Positions 60,516-64,000 of a stretch of 64,000 nucleotides of DNA are shown here, piece by piece. Below the pieces are notes generated by a model. It was not told the origin of the DNA, made no database searches, and worked only from the letters and a program-made list of their open reading frames with translations. Source of the DNA: Ilumatobacteraceae bacterium (GTDB lineage Bacteria; Actinomycetota; Acidimicrobiia; Acidimicrobiales; Ilumatobacteraceae); NCBI GenBank assembly GCA_021298435.1, contig JAJTFJ010000010.1, forward strand, positions 93,916 through 157,915, written 5' to 3'. A program made the translations under genes and the position numbers. The stretch's first letter is position 1; each line of letters starts with the position of its first letter.

Positions 60516-60562
60516 CTGTAGCGGAATCAAATCTACAGCCCTGTTTCAGAGATGGGCACGGG

Positions 60563-61189
60563 CTAGCCCTTGAGTTTGTCCCCGAAGAGAAGTTGGTACA
60601 CGGCTTCCGTTGCCAGGTTGTTCCAGTTATCCCCAAGCTTTTCGTCTTGGGTGAGCTCGACAAGAACTCGTCCAAATGACTGGCTATCAAACCACGCCAC
60701 AAAGGCTCGTGCGTTCAGATCCTCTCGAACGAAACCTTTTTGTTGAGCGAGTTCAATTGCCTCAACACCTATATTCAACGCCTCGGCTTGGGACTCTCCC
60801 AAGAGTTGCAATAACTCTGGACGTCCAAAGGCACTCCCAAGAGCGTTGGCCCGCTGCAGACGAGGAATGCTCCGGTGGGAGCCCAAAAAGTTCTTAATCA
60901 ATAGATCAACAAGTTTCTTAAACTCATCAACAGACTCAACAAGTTCAATCCTTTGTCGTACTTCAATGGCATTGTTCAAGTTGGCTCGACGAAATCTCTC
61001 CACCTGGGCAGCTTCAACAAGCCCGGTGAGATTGCCGTAGTGGTAATACAGCGAGCTGGGAGATACACCGACCTCTTGAAGAATTGCATCAAGCCGAATG
61101 CCATCTTCACCCCCATCGTCGATAGCCGCTATCGCCACACGCAACATCGCTTCTTTCGTTGTCTCAACGACAGGCTTGCGTGTATTCAT
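60563..61189 (-). CDS. TetR-family transcriptional regulator
   Basis: 208 residues. The N-terminal helix-turn-helix reads IRLDAILQEVGVSPSSLYYHYGNLTGLVEAA (residues about 32-62). The ligand-binding domain is helical and of the type that includes AefR-like regulators. The target is unknown; no divergent gene partner is present, since tRNAs flank it. ATG 61189 is eight bases after TACATT; a TTG three codons earlier abuts the hexamer. Confidence 0.88.
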   Translation of the reverse strand: MNTRKPVVETTKEAMLRVAIAAIDDGGEDGIRLDAILQEVGVSPSSLYYHYGNLTGLVEAAQVERFRRANLNNAIEVRQRIELVESVDEFKKLVDLLIKNFLGSHRSIPRLQRANALGSAFGRPELLQLLGESQAEALNIGVEAIELAQQKGFVREDLNARAFVAWFDSQSFGRVLVELTQDEKLGDNWNNLATEAVYQLLFGDKLKG

Positions 61190-61197
61190 CGCTACCA

Positions 61198-61203
61198 AAT
61201 GTA
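61198..61203 (-). promoter_or_regulatory. Predicted -10 element for the TetR gene
   Basis: TACATT, eight bases, then ATG at 61189. Confidence 0.5.
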
Positions 61204-61216
61204 GAGGACAAAAGAA

Positions 61217-61241
61217 AAGACCCCCGCACTGCGGAGGTCTT
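61217..61241 (-). terminator. Terminator after tRNA-Gln
   Basis: An 11-bp stem with one G-T pair (61217-61227 with 61231-61241), three-base loop, followed on the minus strand by a T-rich run. It separates tRNA-Gln from the TetR gene. Confidence 0.85.
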
Positions 61242-61265
61242 CACACACATTTGTGCTTGATTTTG

Positions 61266-61337
61266 TTGGGGAACAAGGACTCGAACCCTGAATAACAGTA
61301 CCAGAAACTGCTGTGTTGCCAATTACACCATTCCCCA
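61266..61337 (-). tRNA. tRNA-Gln (CTG)
   Basis: Acceptor TGGGGAA with TTCCCCA, D-arm GTGT/ACAC, anticodon stem GCAGT/ACTGT with loop TTCTGGT (anticodon CTG), T-stem CAGGG/CCTTG around TTCGAGT. Starts with T as is usual for tRNA-Gln. No CCA is encoded after the discriminator base. Confidence 0.92.
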
Positions 61338-61389
61338 GTGCGTTCACCATGCTAGCGAGCAGATATCGGGCTCACCACAGATGAATTCG

Positions 61390-62007
61390 TCAACCGGTGA
61401 TGGATAAAAGACGGTCGAAGCCGATGATTCGCCCGAGGCCCACCCCGACGGTCTCCTTGGCATATTTGCCCCATGCACGCTGCGCGCCCTGCAGTGGGCT
61501 TGTGGCGGTCGCAGATGGTCGTGCTTGGATGCCGAGCTCGCGTAGCGAGAGCAAACACCTCTGCATGTGCCAACGATCAGTGGAGACAAGTACCGATGAA
61601 ATGTTGTTTTGACGAAGAACTGGGGCAAGAGAACTCAAAGACTCCCATGTCGAACGTCCGATGTCTTCACGAATGATTACCGATGCAGGCACTCCCCGAT
61701 CCGTCAGCCAACGACGCGATGCAGCAGCTTCCGTGAATCGGTCGCCCGGAATCTTTCCACCTGTGACCGCGATGACTTTCACACGGCCTTGCATATACAA
61801 ATCAAGAGCGTGCTGTAAACGTGATTCCAACATGGGAGACGGAGTTCCGTCATATTGCGCTGCGCCCATCACCACAACAGCATCTGCGGCTTCGCCATTA
61901 TCTGTGTTCCCAACAGACACTATTGAGACAAAGGTTATCAATGCGTAAAGACACATTGCAACGACAACTGCACATGCAACGCGAAAAGACGATCTGACGA
62001 ATGTCAT
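61390..62007 (-). CDS. DUF218/YdcF-family membrane-anchored protein
   Basis: 205 residues. One membrane helix near 10-32, then AVVVMGAAQYDGTPSPMLESRL, VKVIAVTGGKIPGD, GRSTWESL and VSTDRWHMQRCL, which match the SanA/YdcF/ElyC group implicated in envelope integrity and lipid-carrier metabolism. Its ATG comes three bases after the gltX stop, so it depends on the gltX promoter. Confidence 0.85.
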   Translation of the reverse strand: MTFVRSSFRVACAVVVAMCLYALITFVSIVSVGNTDNGEAADAVVVMGAAQYDGTPSPMLESRLQHALDLYMQGRVKVIAVTGGKIPGDRFTEAAASRRWLTDRGVPASVIIREDIGRSTWESLSSLAPVLRQNNISSVLVSTDRWHMQRCLLSLRELGIQARPSATATSPLQGAQRAWGKYAKETVGVGLGRIIGFDRLLSITG

Positions 62008-62010
62008 GGA

Positions 62011-63256
62011 CTAGCCGATGCGAGTGATTGCTGCTTGTAGTCGTCGAAGAGTTTCGTCGCGACCGAGAACTTCAATGCTCTCAAACAACGGAGGACCCAC
62101 GGTTCGTCCGGTGATCGCAACTCGGATGGGCGCTTGTGTTTTGCCCAACTTCAGACTGTTTGCTTCAGTCCAAGCCTCGAGCGATGATTTCAATGCATCG
62201 TGGTTCCACTCACACGATGTGATGGCACCGGCGTAATCACGCAACACGTTGATTGCGAAATCTGAACCCATCGTCTTCGTCCATGCGTCCTCGTCAATGA
62301 CAGGATTCTCCAAGAAGACGAAGTCCACCATTGCTGGAACTTCCGAAAGCGTGACGACTCGTGTCTGCACCAACACTGCAAGTTGTGTGAACACATCTGG
62401 ATTGAATCGTTCGGCTGGCCATGGCGCATTCTCTAAATGTGGAGCACATCCAGCGATGAACTCATCGAGACTCATTGCGCGAACATAGTCACCGTTGAAA
62501 CTGTTCAGTTTCTTGATGTCAAAGAACGCCGGTGAATGGTTGACGTCTTCCAAACGGAATTCATCGACGATGTGCTGCCACGGAACGATTTCTGTGTCCC
62601 CTGCTGGCGCCCACCCGAGCGTCATCAAGTAGTTCACCATGGCATCGGGCAGAATTCCCTCTTCGCGATACGTTCGACACTTTCATTTCGATGTCATCGA
62701 CAACATTTGCAAGCAAGAACATGGGGCTTCCATTGCTCCGCAACAACACAAAGTCTTCGATGGTGTCATTGGAGAATTCCACTTGTCCGCGCACGAGGTC
62801 TTGCACGATTGTCTGGCCTGCAGGCACACGGAAGCGAAGAACCTGCCCTGGGCCACCGGTCAGTCCGCGATCACGTGAGTAGCCGTCGTAGCCCTGCTTG
62901 CCCGTCTCTTTTGAACGCGCCTGAATCTGGTCTGCGGTGAGGTCACACCAATAGGCATTGCCTTGTTCAAAAAGCTTGTGAGCTGCCGCCACGTGAAGAG
63001 CAGCATTCTCACTTTGGAAATACGGACCCTCGAACTGCGGATGCGAGGAATCAATCCCCAGCCACGCCAAAGCATCGATGATGCCTTGTGTCCACTCAGG
63101 GCTATTGCGGGATTCATCGGTGTCTTCGATGCGGAGAACAAAAGTGCCGCCGGTGCGAAGAGTGAGCGCCCAGTTATACAAAGCCGTGCGAGCACCACCC
63201 ACGTGGAAGAAGCCAGTAGGCGAAGGGGCGAAACGGTAGCGAGGGGCGTCAGACAT
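62011..63256 (-). pseudogene. gltX: Glutamyl-tRNA synthetase gene with internal deletion and frameshift
   Basis: The N-terminal half (63256-62675, 194 codons) is normal: [21 protein letters not shown] (HIGH-type motif), [12 protein letters not shown], and [11 protein letters not shown]. The C-terminal half (62670-62011, 219 codons) begins [20 protein letters not shown] and is also normal, but lies in another frame. Only four bases (62674-62671) join them. In E. coli GluRS about 54 residues lie between these points, including the HVIRGED region and the KLSKR ATP-binding motif; all are absent. As read here the product would be inactive. A second gltX elsewhere, or an assembly error, must be considered because the enzyme is normally essential. 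Confidence 0.88.
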
Positions 63257-63264
63257 GTGCCTTC

Positions 63265-63270
63265 AGGCTA
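63265..63270 (-). promoter_or_regulatory. Predicted -10 element for gltX
   Basis: TAGCCT, eight bases, then ATG at 63256. Confidence 0.5.
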
Positions 63271-63300
63271 CTTGTGCCCTCGCTGGTCAAGCGTGACAGA

Positions 63301-63306
63301 TAGCGT
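63301..63306 (+). promoter_or_regulatory. Predicted -10 element, leaderless start at 63314
   Basis: TAGCGT, seven bases, then ATG. Confidence 0.6.
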
Positions 63307-63313
63307 GAACCAC

Positions 63314-63697
63314 ATGGACGGATTCACGCAAACAGACCAAGTCAACGTTTTGGGTGAGCCTTTACAGACATGCTGCACATCTCCGATGACAGGCTTTTAT
63401 CGCACCGGCTGTTGTGAAGTGGGTGGCGATGACACAGGCGTACACGCAGTCTGCGCGATCATGACCGATGCATTTCTCGAGTTCTCCAAGAACGCCGGCA
63501 ACGACTTGTCAACCCCGATGCCCCAGTTCGGTTTTGCCGGCCTGAAGGCTGGCGACCAATGGTGTTTGTGCGCGCCACGCTGGCAAGAGGCATACGAAGC
63601 AGGCAAAGCACCACAGGTGAAACTGCGCAGCACGCATATTGCGGCTAGTGAGTTTTGCGACATGGACGCATTGCGCGCCCATGCCATTGATCTCTAA
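63314..63697 (+). CDS. DUF2237-family protein
   Basis: 127 residues. NVLGEPLQTC, GFYRTGCCEVGGDDTGVHAVCAIMTDAFLEFSK, LSTPMPQFGFAGLKAGDQWCLCAPRWQEAYEAG match DUF2237, a small conserved soluble family of unknown function. Several conserved Cys/His residues could bind a metal. The start at 63314 agrees with its -10. It is divergent from gltX and abuts the convergent dehydrogenase gene. Confidence 0.85.
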   Translation: MDGFTQTDQVNVLGEPLQTCCTSPMTGFYRTGCCEVGGDDTGVHAVCAIMTDAFLEFSKNAGNDLSTPMPQFGFAGLKAGDQWCLCAPRWQEAYEAGKAPQVKLRSTHIAASEFCDMDALRAHAIDL

Positions 63698-64000
63698 TTA
63701 GAACGAGAGTGCTTCTTCAGTAAACGACATCAGCAATGCGTCGTCACCCATGACTGCGCCACTGAGACCGTGCACAGCAGGAAGCAATTGTTCGCAGAAG
63801 AAGCGAGCGGTGTTGATCTTTGCGCTCTTTTCATCTTCAGACAAATCTGAGTGAAGAGCGATGTGCGCAGACTTTGCCATCACGTAGCCACCAACGAGCG
63901 TTGATAACTGACGAAGGTATGGAGTCGCACCCGAGAGCACTGCAACTTGGTTCGTGGCATTTTCAAAGAACCAGTTTGTAGTTCCACGCACAGAATTGAC
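63698..64000 (-). CDS. Acyl-CoA dehydrogenase, C-terminal end (partial)
   Basis: The frame is open to the window edge, so only about 100 C-terminal residues are seen. NWFFENATNQVAVLSGATPYLRQLSTLVGGYVMAKSA and ARFFCEQLLPAVHGLSGAVMGDD match the extra C-terminal helical domain of the long (about 600 residue) acyl-CoA dehydrogenases. The rest of the gene lies beyond the window. Confidence 0.82.
   Translation of the reverse strand, partial: VNSVRGTTNWFFENATNQVAVLSGATPYLRQLSTLVGGYVMAKSAHIALHSDLSEDEKSAKINTARFFCEQLLPAVHGLSGAVMGDDALLMSFTEEALSF

Noticed and set aside
1..64000. Mobile elements, phage genes, defence islands or biosynthetic clusters
   Set aside because: No transposase, integrase, restriction-modification, CRISPR or NRPS/PKS gene was found; all genes fit a normal chromosomal background.

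Overview
The window looks like chromosome of a moderate-GC, free-living actinobacterium, most likely class Acidimicrobiia (inference; no rRNA is present to confirm it). Support comes from gene content: the mismatch endonuclease NucS, mycothiol-linked enzymes (Mca and a maleylpyruvate-isomerase-fold protein), three LLM-type F420-dependent oxidoreductases, a wax ester/triacylglycerol synthase, actinobacterial forms of DapD and LpdA, a Glf/GlfT2 galactan pair, and many lipid-oxidation genes. Coding density is very high: no gap without a gene exceeds 300 bases, and I see no insertion sequence, prophage, CRISPR array or rRNA.

Layout. 1-4.3 kb: UbiB-like kinase, NucS, an iron-sulfur photolyase and a small gene with its own promoter and terminator. 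4.3-14.2 kb: an MFE-2-like pair (MaoC hydratase plus dehydrogenase), a GGR-type flavoprotein, nitronate monooxygenase, MFS exporter, serine hydrolase, F420 oxidoreductase, alpha/beta hydrolase and an unusual peptidase S51/CysRS-tail fusion. 14.2-17 kb: a Zn/Mn ABC transporter. 17-28.8 kb: lipid or steroid-type catabolism (P450, two acyl-CoA dehydrogenases, two SDRs, hydrolase, PAP2, DsbA-like, WS/DGAT, an uncharacterised family, F420 and mycothiol-type enzymes) arranged around a 37-bp bidirectional promoter. 28.8-37 kb: NudC, thiolase, secreted nuclease, ChbG/HpnK deacetylase, Mca, PEBP lipoprotein, a GGDEF-EAL signalling protein and a disrupted LCP gene. 37-48.3 kb: biotin ligase beside its carboxylase, LpdA, a cell-wall carboxypeptidase, lysS-dapD-nitroreductase, methylmalonyl-CoA mutase, Rid, aldolase. 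48.3-60.4 kb: cell envelope (SpoIID/SGNH/PGBD fusion, GlfT2, Glf, UppP) plus MoeZ-like, Sir2, F420 oxidoreductase and a fatty acid hydroxylase. 60.4-64 kb: tRNA-Glu, TetR, tRNA-Gln, DUF218, a broken gltX, DUF2237 and the end of an acyl-CoA dehydrogenase.

Two themes stand out. First, expression: at 28 gene starts a TANNNT hexamer sits 6-8 bases before the ATG/GTG with no ribosome-binding site, which predicts leaderless transcripts for the first genes of operons, while internal genes use Shine-Dalgarno sites or overlapping stop/start codons. At five junctions the stop codon of the upstream gene is itself the start of the -10 hexamer. Second, damage or oddities: gltX lacks the central segment holding the KLSKR motif and is frameshifted; an LCP gene is frameshifted by a 20-bp tandem duplication; a nuclease lipoprotein appears to begin at ACG; and a GGDEF-EAL gene has no canonical start for its first PAS domain. 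These are either real lesions or assembly errors, and reads would tell them apart.
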